Shown piece by piece: positions 34,411-45,907 of a DNA stretch of 64,000 bases (position 1 is the first letter of the stretch; every line of letters starts with the position of its first letter). Under the pieces are notes generated by a model. That model saw only the letters and a list, made by a program, of their open reading frames with translations, was not told where the DNA came from and searched no databases. The stretch is from NCBI GenBank assembly GCA_049724395.1, contig JAUGWO010000122.1:124001-188000 (forward strand). Direction: 5' to 3'. This DNA is from Spongospora subterranea f. sp. subterranea (Eukaryota > Endomyxa: Phytomyxea > Phytomyxea > Plasmodiophorida). Both the position numbers and the translations under genes were made by a program.

Positions 34411-34677
34411 ATGTCAGGAATATCCATTGGTGACTTCGCTAAGTTTAACCTTGAACGACACGACAAATTCGTCGATGAGCTGTTCCGAAGCCGTCCAGAA
34501 TCTATGGCAGGTGTCTCACGATGTGATGTGAATATGGCCCTTGAACTGCTACTTCATCGGCTGTCATTTACAGCAGAAAGTTTGTTTAATGCAATGGTCG
34601 AGTCTGATACAGGATTGAACAGAAGGGGTAACGCTATAAGTTTCCTTGTTACAATGCATGTCAGCAAGAGCAATTAG
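34411..34677 (+). CDS. Hypothetical 88-aa ORF
   Basis: The reading MSGISIGDFAKFNLERHDKF and onward is protein-like and mixed in composition, without low complexity, and no motif is recognised. It lies shortly downstream of the repeat protein, with open fragments in between (EEEQSEEEQECSGAV near 34289-34333). It may be a last exon of that gene or a separate small gene. No signal peptide is seen. Confidence 0.3.
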   Translation: MSGISIGDFAKFNLERHDKFVDELFRSRPESMAGVSRCDVNMALELLLHRLSFTAESLFNAMVESDTGLNRRGNAISFLVTMHVSKSN

Positions 34678-34939
34678 GCCGAAGAAGAGCGTCTCGTGCG
34701 CTAATCGAGCTATTCTTGGCACTTTATGTACTTGAACTGGACGTTTAGAATGCGATAATGGATAAAGTTGGTTCTTTGCTGTAGTTAATGCTGTTGATTC
34801 TATCATCAACATTCCATAATGGAGTTAAACTTTTAATAAAGTATAATTATTTTATTACTTCATTGGTCCCGCACAATTTCTGGCAAGACGTCTTCATCTG
34901 CAATATCCTGACAACCCAGATCTACGACACCAGCTTGAT

Positions 34940-35569
34940 GTGAAACTGGTCAATACGGGTCTAGTATCATTCCCCTCATCTGTGGCCCCTTCACAACCTT
35001 TCTCTCAGCCCTTTATTCTTGACTGGGCGGAACCAACGGATCCTGAGATTACTCAGTTGAAGTCACAGTATCATCAAACCATATATCTACACAATCCTAA
35101 TCCAATTGGTCAATGTGCTGAAGACAGAGCATTAATTACTGCTATGAGGCATGGAGGGTTTGGCGACCTGCCCTTGACTTTGACGGTGGTTTTGCAACAT
35201 CGTCGCGGCACAATTGAGTCAATTGACACGATTGTACAGTGTCCCAAATGCCACAACATCGCAATGAGTCGCAATGCGATAACCGATTTTATTCAATTTG
35301 GTTCATCGCTGACCAAGGTGAACTGCAACCGTGAAACGGCCAAGGTCATTAGCTGCAATGGAGACGTTGGACGGGAATTCTTCCTAGTAAAGAACCGATT
35401 GGTGACCGTCGCCCTTCGTGGTCCTTTAGGCGTCATTGAGGTCCCACAGCGATTCGTGACCCATTTCCCCCCATCACTGAGTGAAAGTGTCCCAGCACCA
35501 GACCCTGTACCATTTAATCGTGTCTGTCGTCGATGTGCGAATTATGCCGACCGGCAACACGCTTTATAA
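34940..35569 (+). CDS. Orphan protein with two CxxC pairs (possible zinc binder)
   Basis: The frame is open from about 34848 and ends at TAA 35567-35569. It contains no ATG before 34940, so an upstream exon or a non-ATG start is needed. Sequence features are RRLHLQYPDNPDLRHQLDV, a Pro/Ser-rich stretch, GGFGDLPLTLTVVLQHRRG, the pair CPKC (in VQCPKCHNIA) and near the C-terminus CRRC (in VCRRCANYA). Four cysteines in two CxxC pairs about 95 residues apart could bind zinc. I do not recognise a family. It is flanked by the secreted repeat gene and a 50-bp array. Confidence 0.45.
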   Translation: MKLVNTGLVSFPSSVAPSQPFSQPFILDWAEPTDPEITQLKSQYHQTIYLHNPNPIGQCAEDRALITAMRHGGFGDLPLTLTVVLQHRRGTIESIDTIVQCPKCHNIAMSRNAITDFIQFGSSLTKVNCNRETAKVISCNGDVGREFFLVKNRLVTVALRGPLGVIEVPQRFVTHFPPSLSESVPAPDPVPFNRVCRRCANYADRQHAL

Positions 35570-36000
35570 TGTCAATAAATTACTCATCGCACAGATATAT
35601 GGTCGAAACCAATCATTAAATCAGGCAGTATCGGGTGAAAATCACTCAAAGCTGAAGTTGTTTTCACTTGAAAATGTTCCATATCGGTCTCCAATATATA
35701 TTTAACAAATGCCAATTAATCGACTTATCTCCCGAGGCTTTTGATTCTGTTTTTGTGACGTCGATCCGTAAGTTTGCTCGGAAATGTTGGCGATATGAAC
35801 ACGTATCCCTGTAAAATGGTCAATATCTAACGATAGGTCAAGTTGAATGCGCTTTATATCGCTCATTGCCATGTGACTCAACCACTCGAAGAATTGTTGA
35901 AAACGTGTTGATCTCACCTTTAAGGCTGTCGCGTTGATGTTAGAGGCTCGTTCTGTATTCTTGTTTGTACTGTCGTTCTGACAGATTGCTGATACATTGT
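35570..36000. other. Spacer, no gene recognised
   Basis: Short stretch between the orphan ORF and the 50-bp array; nothing assignable. Confidence 0.4.
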
Positions 36001-37636
36001 GATCCGTTCTGCACCAGATACCAGTTCATCCCCCCATTTCCCTTTATTGTGATCCGTTCTACACCAGATACCAGTTCTTCCCCCCATTTCCCTTTATTGT
36101 GATCCGTTCTACACCAGATACCAGTTCTTCCCCCCATTTCCCTTTATTGTGATCCGTTCTACACCAGATACCAGTTCTTCCCCCCATTTCCCTTTATTGT
36201 GATCCGTTCTGCACCAGATACCAGTTCTTCCCCCCATTTCCCTTTATTGTGATCCGTTCTACAAAAGATACCAGTTCTTCCCCCCATTTCCCTTTATTGT
36301 GATCCGTTCTACACCAAAGATACCAGTTCTTCCCCCCATTTCCCTTTATTGTGATCCGTTCTACAAAAGATACCAGTTCTTCCCCATATCCCTTTATTGT
36401 GATCCGTTCTACACCAGATACCAGTTCTTCCCCCCATTTCCCTTTATTGTGATCCGTTCTACACCAGATACCAGTTCTTCCCCCCATTTCCCTTTATTGT
36501 GATCCGTTCTGCACCAGATACCAGTTCTTCCCCCCATTTCCCTTTATTGTGATCCGTTCTGCACCAGATACCAGTTCTTCCCCCCATTTCCCTTTATTGT
36601 GATCCGTTCTACACCAGATACCAGTTCTTCCCCCCATTTCCCTTTATTGTGATCCGTTCTACAAAAGATACCAGTTCTTCCCCCCATTTCCCTTTATTGT
36701 GATCCGTTCTACAAAAGATACCAGTTCTTCCCCCCATTTCCCTTTATTGTGATCCGTTCTACAAAAGATACCAGTTCTTCCCCATATCCCTTTATTGTGA
36801 TCCGTTCTACAAAAGATACCAGTTCTTCCCCCATTTCCCTTTATTGTGATCCGTTCTACAAAAGATACCAGTTCTTCCCCCCATTTCCCTTTATTGTGAT
36901 CCGTTCTGCACCAGATACCAGTTCTTCCCCCCATTTCCCTTTATTGTGATCCGTTCTACAAAAGATACCAGTTCTTCCCCCCATTTCCCTTTATTGTGAT
37001 CCGTTCTACACCAGATACCAGTTCTTCCCCCCATTTCCCTTTATTGTGATCCGTTCTGCACCAGATACCAGTTCTTCCCCCCATTTCCCTTTATTGTGAT
37101 CCGTTCTACACCAGATACCAGTTCTTCCCCCCATTTCCCTTTATTGTGATCCGTTCTACAAAAGATACCAGTTCTTCCCCCCATTTCCCTTTATTGTGAT
37201 CCGTTCTACAAAAGATACCAGTTCTTCCCCCCATTTCCCTTTATTGTGATCCGTTCTACAAAAGATACCAGTTCTTCCCCATATCCCTTTATTGTGATCC
37301 GTTCTACAAAAGATACCAGTTCTTCCCCCATTTCCCTTTATTGTGATCCGTTCTACAAAAGATACCAGTTCTTCCCCCCATTTCCCTTTATTGTGATCCG
37401 TTCTGCACCAGATACCAGTTCTTCCCCCCATTTCCCTTTATTGTGATCCGTTCTACACCAGATACCAGTTCTTCCCCCCATTTCCCTTTATTGTGATCCG
37501 TTCTACAAAAGATACCAGTTCTTCAGTTCCCCATTTCCCTTTATTGTGATCCGTTCTACACCAGATACCAGTTCTTCCCCATATCCCCATATCCCTTTAT
37601 TGTGATTCGTTCTACACCAGATACCAGTTCTTCCCC
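36001..37636. repeat. 50-bp tandem array with a higher-order duplication
   Basis: About 32 copies of a 50-bp unit containing gatccgttctacaccagata, ccagttcttccccccatttc and cctttattgt. Variants alternate between tacaccag, tgcaccag and tacaaaag, and a few units are shortened (cccatatc). A block of about 500 bp (about 36500-37000) recurs 497 bp downstream with the same order of variants and the same shortened units. Two minus-strand ORFs of 91 codons, at 36659-36934 and 37156-37431, are therefore identical. These ORFs are repeat by-products. Confidence 0.95.
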
Positions 37637-37876
37637 CTGGTTTGGGTATGTACGCTGAGAAAGTTGCACACGGGACAACCTAGAGCTAAAAATTGTTTTT
37701 ATGAGTAATTATCGTGAGCCCTGAATCATTGAAAACTTGCCAAGACATTACATTGAAAACGAGTTGCTCATTCCGAACAAAGATGTCCGACCGAAATTCA
37801 ATACATACTGGGCAACACCATTTGTTTCGGCTGACTTGGAATTGAGAAGACAAGACGAGAAACAAGGCGGTGGCAA

Positions 37877-38167
37877 GTGGATTGTGGGTTCATTTGGATG
37901 GTGATATTGCATTCGGACCGGCAATGTGTTGGTTTGATTTTGGTTGGGTTCGCGACGGTTTTGATCGGGTTAGTCGTCTACTTGGTCAACGGATTGGCCG
38001 TATTTCTGTTCGTTGGGATCGGGCTCCTGTGCTTCTCGTTCGCCCTCAATGTCATTGAGGACGTGTCATCCCTAGTTTCCCGGAATGATCCACAATGCCG
38101 ACGGCCAACGACCATCGACGTTTACGACAATACCACAACTGTGAATGCCACGATTGGACTCTGTTGA
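37877..38167 (+). CDS. Hypothetical small membrane protein
   Basis: A 96-codon ORF with two hydrophobic stretches, CVGLILVGFATVLIGLVVYL and GLAVFLFVGIGLLCFSFAL, and a short polar C-terminus with two possible N-glycosylation sites (NTT, NAT). No family is recognised, and an overlapping frame (37870-38058) is also open. It may be a fragment of a larger membrane protein: hydrophobic fragments also occur at 38540-38650. Confidence 0.25.
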   Translation: MDCGFIWMVILHSDRQCVGLILVGFATVLIGLVVYLVNGLAVFLFVGIGLLCFSFALNVIEDVSSLVSRNDPQCRRPTTIDVYDNTTTVNATIGLC

Positions 38168-39610
38168 CCTCACAATAAATGATATGCGACATCCATTTCC
38201 CATTGGACTGATTTTCTTCCTTTATTTAAAGGGATCAAGCACCGCCGACTGTCGATCATTCAGCAAAATGCACCAATTCCGATATTTTGTTTAGGATTAC
38301 CAACTACCGAATAGATTTGTTGGCAATTTTCTATTCAGTGGTTGGTGGTCAAATGATAAGAAGTAGTTCCATTTTGCAAACAAAATACACTTGTAAAGTC
38401 GAATGTGCTCAGGGAATGACTGGAGTACATGAGACTCAAAGATGGCTGTGATGCTGATTGAGTCCATTACCGTGCTGTCCGACCGAATAATGACGGCCGC
38501 AATTACAACCGTTCAATGCGTCCAGGCTTGAGCTGTCGCCCATTTTTTGGAATGGTGATGAGCGCCATTCTGGTCACTATCAGCAGTTTGATATCAGCGG
38601 TGACCGACACCATCATCTTCATATACATCGTCTTCTCCGTTCATCCTGATTACCGTTCTGCTGATCCATGCCCATTTTGATCCAGATGGGAGGAAGCTAG
38701 TCCGCCAACCGTCTCTGGAGTTGGGCCAAAATTTGAATTCCATAAGGAGCAACTCCTCTATTCAATCAATGATATGCCCACTTCATGGCGATATATCAGG
38801 TTCATGGTCCGGCCATTATCGGCGGCGCTACACTACACATTCCAATCCATGTACTGATGAGAATATCACCATTGGCTCTCTGTGATTTCGGTCTGGTTAT
38901 CTCCAGTTTCATCCATTGAAGGTCAATTGTAAGAAGACCACAGCTCAAATTGGCTCTTGGACAGGCTACAGAAGTCGTTGCTTGTGTATTCTCCCTGATC
39001 ACATGCTGAATTGTTTGTCGTCCAAATTTAACCGATTAACCGGTAGCCTTCACCAGCGTTGAATACACGGTCGTGAATATCCAGAACTGTGGTACCGAAA
39101 CCCAATAACTTCACGACGATCTTCCATCACCTCATTTATATCCTCAATTCCAAAGGGCCAGACAACGCAAGCGATAACCAAGTCAGAGAGGCAGGGATAA
39201 CAAGGAAATTTTGCAGATGACGGTCGTGTATTCAGCGCTGGGCAGGTTAACGGTACGACAACAGAGGCTTCAGCAGATGATCTCTGCGACAACGGTGGAG
39301 AATACACAACCGACGCCCATTCCGTAATTTGGCTAAGAGAAAGGGAATCAGGCAAGTCCACATCAATCTTCACAGACCACAGCAGCAGAACGGTGTGCCT
39401 GAGCAAAACATTCGTGGAAGGGGCCCGTCGTATTCACCCACGCTCAATAGAAATGAACGACGCCCTACGAATACCGCCCGTCATTGCTCTGCGGTACACG
39501 ATCCCTCTGGTGCACGACATGGCCATCATTAAGTCATGTGTTTCGTGCACATTCCTAACATTCGATTCGGTAATCATTACAAAGCCAAGAGCAGCAGTAA
39601 TTGACGCGAA
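38168..39610. other. Spacer, no gene recognised
   Basis: Short ORFs on both strands, none with a recognisable motif. A hydrophobic fragment near 38550-38650 might be decayed membrane-protein sequence. Confidence 0.4.
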
Positions 39611-40115
39611 ATGGTCAAGTCGAAAGAGCTTGATGCCGACCAACGCAGAGGAATTTATGAACGGCTCCTGACGATGCTGGATGACAACGGAAGACCTAAG
39701 AAAGGTGCTTTCACCAAAGTTGGACAAGAATTTGGCGTTTATTGGAAGACAGCAAGCCGTATTTAAAAGCGTGCAACATCTTCAATAATTTCTGGAGCGG
39801 TTTCAGCGGATTCTAATTCTTTCAAAAAACAATGCGGACGTAAAAGCGAGTATGCCGACATCTCTACTGTAAGTGCAGTTCCTTTAAAGTCAAGAGGGAC
39901 TTTGCGACGTCTATCAGCGGCTACAGCCATTTCCAGGCCACAAGTTTACACCTCAATCTAAGAAATGGCACCATTCGTCGCCATTCAAACTCTATCAAGC
40001 CAGTACTTACGGAAAGCAACAAAATTCTTCGCTTTAAGTTTAGTTTATCAATGATAGACCAGGATTCTAGGCCGATGTCGCCAAAATTCAAACCGATGTT
40101 TGACACAGGACCTGG
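39611..40115 (+). pseudogene. Second mariner relic, N-terminal half
   Basis: It starts KSKELDADQRRGIYERLL and continues with a helix-turn-helix-like GAFTKVGQEFGVYWKTASRI, a stop, KRATSSI and CGRKSEYADIS. It then gives VPLKSRGTLRRLSAATAIS and, in another frame, IKPVLTESNKILRFKFSL and MSPKFKPMFDT. These blocks are in the order of the mariner type at 7.1 kb and end just before the HIDEKWF position. The catalytic half is missing. At least one stop and one frame change are present. Confidence 0.75.
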
Positions 40116-41034
40116 CCATGGCCTCGAAACGCGAGGCACACATCAAGGAGCTGAACATGAAACTGCTAACGCTGAAAATCCAGCACATCGGGAAAGAGAA
40201 GTTACAAAAGGCAGGACAGCTCCCAATTGCACTTCCTTGTTCCGTGGAATCGGTCGCGAATGCGAAGATGATTATCGTGGATGATGGTATGGCTCAGCTA
40301 TTCAATAAACTGCAAATGTGAAATAACGTTGCTCAAATCTACTCAAATCCTGTTGATTTCAAAGGGTGAAAGTGCAACCGGCCAGCTATTTTGGAACAAA
40401 ACAGAAGTTCGTTCCGGCCAACTATTTCCGAACGGAGTGAGTATGTATTTTGTACGTATGTTTTTTGGAAAAGTTTAATTTCTCTTTGTATACCCCGTTT
40501 TGCAGATAGTTGCAACAAGATTGGAACATGTTTTTGCACCCTTTTACAACGAATGTTATAATTGCTCTTTCATCTGTTTCGACAATGGCAGCAAAGCGGT
40601 CCTCCGTGTTTGTGTGACAGCATCAAATAAAGGGGTGCTAATTCATATTCTCATACACATAATTATTACCAGCAGTTCCCTCTTTTAGATTGTGGAAGAC
40701 AAATCTACATAAAGTGCACCTCAAGAGTCTATAATGAAGGAGTAAACCGTCGTCTGCGAAGGGAATGAACAGGGTTATAAGACGGAACGGAATGTTAATC
40801 AGAATTGGTGACTCCTATCCGATGGAATGACGAAATCGTGGAGACCCATGGCAAGGCGAGATTGGATGTGTGATTCAATCCTTTTAATAGTCTCGATCTT
40901 AATAATCATCATTGTTCATCTTAAGCAGAGGAGTATCCTCACACTTTCTGTAATGTCTGCCATTAACTTCCCACTGCGATAAACTCGACGCGCTCGTTTT
41001 ACATGGTCAATTGATGACTTCGATGTTGACGAGT
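40116..41034. other. Spacer, no gene recognised
   Basis: An open frame at 40100-40321 (helical, Lys-rich) has no recognisable motif. It may still be mariner-derived. Confidence 0.35.
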
Positions 41035-43325
41035 TTGATTTGATTGCCCACAATCACACTCGTCACGAATGTGATTCATCGGGATACCAGATGTCTCCGG
41101 ATGGAGATTGCTTATATCGCCTCAGCAATATCATGGATATGCCCCATCTAATAAATCGCTATTCTCGGTGGCAATTGCAAGGTACATGGTCTTTCCAGAT
41201 TGACAATGCAGTACTTCTTGTGGCAAAAAGGTGTGTTGGAGTTCTGCTTTGTTCTGTACCGAGCTCTGCTTGTCGTGTTGCGGCCTTAAAACCGAAGCAA
41301 GAACGACCTTAATGACTTCGACATCAGGTAATTGTTCATTTTTTTTATTTGTTGATGCTGAAAACTAAGCTATAGTTGTCGGAACGGTTGCGGGGACACC
41401 ACGATCCGGCAAGAATGCAGCGCAAAGATGTTATGGGTTTTCAAAGGCAATCGCGCCATTGGTGAGCACCGCGGTGTTCATGGACACGCGTGCCCAATTG
41501 TGAACAAGGCCGATCATTTTGATCGTGCTGCGTTGAAAACAATCATATCACAAAATCCGCAGAAAATCGGCAATGCAGCTGGTTGTCGGTAAACCCGGCG
41601 TGGATGGTTCTAACTTCTCCGTCCGACAAATTCATTCGTCGTTTGGAAACAAGGACAGAGTCGCATATTTTAAAAGGGAAATTCTGGAGGAGATGGGTGT
41701 TTCCGTTCCGAGTAAGGATTTTCACTGATGCGGTTGCCAACAGCCAACCTCTGACCATATCTTTAGGTCATGGAGATATGACTATTGGATTGATGCAGTT
41801 TCATGAGACTTTGGGCACAACCGTTGTCAGATCCAGCAGCATGCTGTTTGCCAATATGCACATATCATGGGCAACGCAGTTTGTGGCAGAAAGGTAAACG
41901 GGATAGCTTTATCACTTTATCCCCTTCTGACCTTATCCAATTCTGGCTAGGGTGGCTGATTTTGATGACCAATCTGGTAGAAAAATCGGGGGAACTGTAA
42001 CCGATTCCACATATTCATAGTTTCGCCATGGATTTCTGATGACGTCAGGATTATATTGTCTGTTTTTAAAGCGCTGGGTTCCGGTTCTGTTCACATGGAG
42101 TTCGGGTTCAACTTCAGCACATCAGGAAGCTCATTTTACTTGCTTGCTGAAATGATTGTCGCCGCTGTCTGTTCAGGGCAACTTTCCACTCACGAAGAGG
42201 AGCTGGACCGTATAGAGCTGTGTTTCGGTGCAATTTCTGAAACGCAAAGAAACGGCTTCATCAGTTTTTTTGTCACAATCATTGGGGCATTTGATGAACA
42301 CTCATGGTCTCAAGCTAGGGGACAAAAACTTTGAAAGACAGAGCCAACCGGTTCGTTAAGGGTTGCCAGGTGCATTTCCTCAGCTCTGCAGAATGGCTCA
42401 ACCGCAACTATGCTGTTGTCGGGAACAGCGACAATGGTGCATTTCTGGCCAAAGTTCGTAAGCTGATTCATGAGCCACTGGTTGAGGTGTTCAATTCGGC
42501 GATTGACGAATTGCAGTCTGAATATCCTAACGCAGCCAAATGGTTTGAATGGTGGTTGCGTGACGCTGTCGCCAGGCTTATATTTGCATGCAAATCGTGG
42601 TCGGATCGAGAATTGAACAAATGATCCGAAGTGATTTGAACCCGATCGAGTCCATGCATTCAACTTTTTATCAGATCGCGGATCGAAAAAATCGCTCTGG
42701 TGTATGGAATGTCAATATTTACAATGTTCTCAGAATCTTTGCGACAAGATTTTGAGAATGTCGCATCAGGCTTAACTGTTCATTACGGGCAAGCTGAACG
42801 ATGGAAAAAACAGATTGACAAATACGCCACAGAGGCGCCAGTTGCAGTTGGCAATCGAAAATTTGCAAATGACGGACGAGCTCCAGACATATTTAAAGAC
42901 CTGATTGGAGCGGACAACGTAATATCGAAAGCAAAGTTACGTGCTACATCACGTCCCTGTTAGAATGTCTATTTGCATGTTTCAAAGCTTGTCCGGTACG
43001 TGGATTGTTGTTTACATTTGTGCGATTCTAACTCTCAAACCTATGTCACTCAGATAAATGCTTTGCTGTATCCTGACTGTTATGAGCCTTTCATCAAAAT
43101 GCTTAATCATTTTCATATCAGGTCCGAGGCGTTCGCCAGATACAAATATTACTGGACTGCTCAAATTCCGGTCCTCAGTCAAGTTGTCGACATCGTGGTA
43201 CATGATCGAAGACGTTTCCGTTCAGGCCAGTTTGGTAATCCTGCCACCGTTTTACAAGCGCTGTTTCAAGTGGATGATCACTCAGATTTCTGTATCTCTG
43301 CTTCATGTGAAAATGTCAACTGATT
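41035..43325 (+). pseudogene. MULE-type (Mutator-like) transposase relic with FLYWCH-like N-terminus
   Basis: Fragments appear in the expected order in shifting frames. Near 41385-41570 CRNGCGDTTIRQECSA and EHRGVHGH look like the Cys/His DNA-binding region. Next come TIHGFLMT-like text near 42020 and an ORF at 42056-42334. Then FVKGCQVHFLSSAEWL (about 42350-42400), corresponding to the GCxxHFxxS block, is followed by FPNxxxWxxWWL-like YPNAAKWFEWWLRDAV. Downstream fragments to 43325 (AERWKKQIDKYAT) resemble the C-terminal part. Stops and frame changes are many. No terminal inverted repeats were seen at its edges. Confidence 0.6.
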
Positions 43326-43484
43326 AGTGATTCGAATTGCCCCTAATGGGTTGTTTTAAAGCGCGCTCCCTGTTCTGTGACGATGGACATGAAAATGGTG
43401 ACTCAACAAGGAGTTTACCTGTTTTGGAATATGAGTATGGGAATGAGGTTGGTATTGCCGACTATATGTGATTATTGTGATCAT

Positions 43485-43991
43485 CAGGAGATATCGACGT
43501 TGATGGTCGAGCAACTAGGTGACAATCTTCCCGATCTTTTGAATCGGTGGTCAACAACCGGCATTGACGAATGGATGTCGAGAGTCTGCACCTGTTGCCA
43601 CCTCAACGTAATTCACTGCAACAGGAAGGTGAAGCTATCGCAGAAGATGATTTGCATCGAAATTGGGATGGATATGGATAGCGAGCAGCTACGATGTCCC
43701 GAAATCATGACGGTAAACGGTCGTGATTGGCAGTTGGTGGGCCTCATATATTCTACGAAGGAATGGGGCTGTTTCAGGAAATTGTAGCTGCTCGCTATCC
43801 ATATCCATCCCAATTTCGATGCAAATCATCTTCTGCGATAGCTTCACCTTCCTGTTGCAGTGAATTACTTTGAGGTGGCAACAGGTGCAGGCTCTCGACA
43901 TCCATTCGTCAATGCCAGTTGTTGACCACCGATTCAAAAGATCGGGAAGATTGTCACCTAGTTGCTCGACCATCAACGCCGATATCTCCTG
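43485..43991. repeat. Fold-back element: 208-bp inverted arms, 91-bp loop
   Basis: The segments 43485-43692 and 43784-43991 are inverted copies of exactly equal length (208 bp) with only about three mismatches. The loop 43693-43783 is unique. Both arms carry the same open peptide (VEQLGDNLPDLLNRWSTTG and onward), so the arms derive from a coding-like sequence. The near identity means a recent duplication or ongoing arm-to-arm conversion. The transcript or single strand would form a very stable hairpin. Confidence 0.93.
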
Positions 43992-44099
43992 AAGATTACA
44001 GTATCACATGTAGTCGGCGACGAAGTTGACCAATAAAACTGGAATACGATGTTTCGCCTGGTCGCAAGCTCGCTCCAGAGCCGTGCCATTAAGAGATTA

Positions 44100-45615
44100 A
44101 AATAGAACATTACAAAACTTGAAACACTGGGGCATGAACACAGGAACACTGTTTCTCACACACGTCGCCTCGTTGAAACCAAATACTTGTGAATTTCAAA
44201 TAAATTGACAAAATAGTCTAATTGTGGTAAATTAACGATTGAACGACGAAGCGTCAATTCCAGACTACCTGTCGATGCTGCGAAAAGGGAGTAGTTGAGG
44301 CGTTGGAGGTTTGGCTGGTTGGATGAGGAAATGAACTGAGGGGGAAGAGAATGAGGATCTGATTTAATCGACGTCGTTGTTGCGTCATAGAACTGGGAAA
44401 CCTCACGCCTGAAAGCGCTGAAAACTCCTGACGCTCCTCGGCCAATTCAGGGTCTCGCCGTTCTCGACATTCCAGCTAAAGTCACAAAACATGCGGTCGT
44501 TGCGTCCTCTATAGAGGATGAACTTTCGGCTGAGCGAGAGAAGAACCAGGGGGAGGGAGAAGGGGAACGTCGCACAATCATTGTACCGACGAGACAGTGG
44601 TGAATGGAACAGTGTGTGGGAGAATAAAGGTAGTGATGTGAAGAAACAGAGAGATAGAAAGATTGAAAACAGTTGGAATTAGGATGAAGAGATGAAGGGA
44701 TTAAAGTGAGGAGATTGAAGATAGAAGGAACGGAAATGAAAGGATGGAGATGAAAAGATGGAAGGAAAGAGAGGATGATGATGAAGGGATTAAAGAGTGA
44801 GGAGATAGATAATAGAAGGAATGGAGATGAAAGGATGGAGATGAAGAGATTGAAGGAAAGAGTGGATGATGATGGAAGGATTGTTGATAGAACAAATGAA
44901 AACAAAGAAGAAGAAAGAGAGGATAAGAAAGTGTTTGGTTGAAGAAGATAAGCGAAACGGACTGTAAAAAGGTCTGTGGATCTTAACACCCGACATGTTG
45001 GGTTTGACCTAACCTCATCATGAGGTGAAACCAATTACGATTGTCACAGCAGAGCGTTTATTATGGACCGAGGTATGCAGCGGTCAGCGCCGTTCAGGTG
45101 TTTATCTGGCGTTTGGTTCTTGATGTAAAATAGGAATCAATATCGATACAGATAAACTGAGTTTCAACCATCCGCATGAAAATGTCCAGGTAGTGCCCAT
45201 TTAATTGTGGATTAGGTTCAAACCTGTGTTGACCTTTGCTGTGTCCACCTCTTTGTTAACATGTGAACTGTGGTCTAACCCTGCCCCTTGCTGCTCATGC
45301 CAACCATTATCCTTGTGTTGATCGTTGGCCTCAGTACAGATGTGCTGGTTCATGTCTGTCGAGTCTCTGTTGCTGGCGCCATGGGATGATCTTGACTACC
45401 ACCATATTGGTCGGCTAATATATCGGCCTTTGCTGGACTGTTTCGTAGAGCGTCCATCACCTGGGACTCTTAATCTCTCGAAAACAGCTGTCGTCGACAG
45501 GATATGCTCAACACAAGATCCATCGATGATTTATCTGATTATTCCCAATGTTGATCAAGTGTAAACTTGAGACAAATGATGATGAATCGAATAATAGCGT
45601 TATAAGTTATATCAA
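44100..45615. other. Spacer with a GA-rich repetitive patch
   Basis: No gene is recognised. Around 44640-44960 the plus strand is strongly purine-rich (gaaggaaagagaggatgatg and similar). It contains an imperfect tandem duplication of roughly 80-110 bp (aagggattaaag blocks near 44695 and 44785). The long minus-strand ORF here (44447-45034) is Ser/Leu/Phe-rich only because of that bias, so I do not call it a gene. Confidence 0.6.
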
Positions 45616-45687
45616 GCTGCTGTGACGCAATGGTCAGCGTGTCAGTCTTCGGAACTGGAGGTCCGGGTTCGAGTCCCGGCAGCGGTA
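45616..45687 (+). tRNA. tRNA-Arg (anticodon UCG)
   Basis: A complete cloverleaf can be drawn. The acceptor stem is GCTGCTG with CAGCGGT (two G-U pairs), the D-stem ACGC/GCGT with an AATGGTCA loop, and the anticodon stem TCAGT/ACTGG with loop CTTCGGA. The T-stem is CCGGG/CCCGG with loop TTCGAGT, and the discriminator base is A. In the loop the base after the conserved T33 gives anticodon TCG, reading CGA arginine codons. The internal B box GGTTCGAGTCC is perfect. No intron. It lies 220 bp upstream of the DRC11 gene on the same strand. Confidence 0.92.
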
Positions 45688-45691
45688 CAAC

Positions 45692-45697
45692 TTTTTT
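45692..45697 (+). terminator. Pol III terminator of the tRNA gene
   Basis: A run of six T lies four bases after the tRNA discriminator base, as expected for RNA polymerase III termination. Confidence 0.8.
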
Positions 45698-45907
45698 GCT
45701 TGTGTTGTGAGATTCAGACATCGAAGCCAAGACGCTTCCTTTTACAAAGGCGCCGCCTGATTTATACGGTATCGTCTGACTCAATTCAACAAGCGAACCT
45801 TCATAGCCTTTGCGTCAATAAAATTAAATCATGATCGATTCTCGTGTACTGTCGAGCCAATCAAACCCTAATATAGGTGATTATTGCCAAGGAAGCGCCA
45901 TTGAGCC

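Noticed and set aside
36001-37636. CRISPR-like array (regular 50-bp units)
   Set aside because: Units are contiguous without unique spacers, and the host is a eukaryote; it is an ordinary tandem repeat.
44447-45034. 195-codon minus-strand ORF
   Set aside because: Ser/Leu/Phe-rich text created by the complementary GA-rich repetitive strand; no domain, no start context, and overlapping ORFs in other frames.
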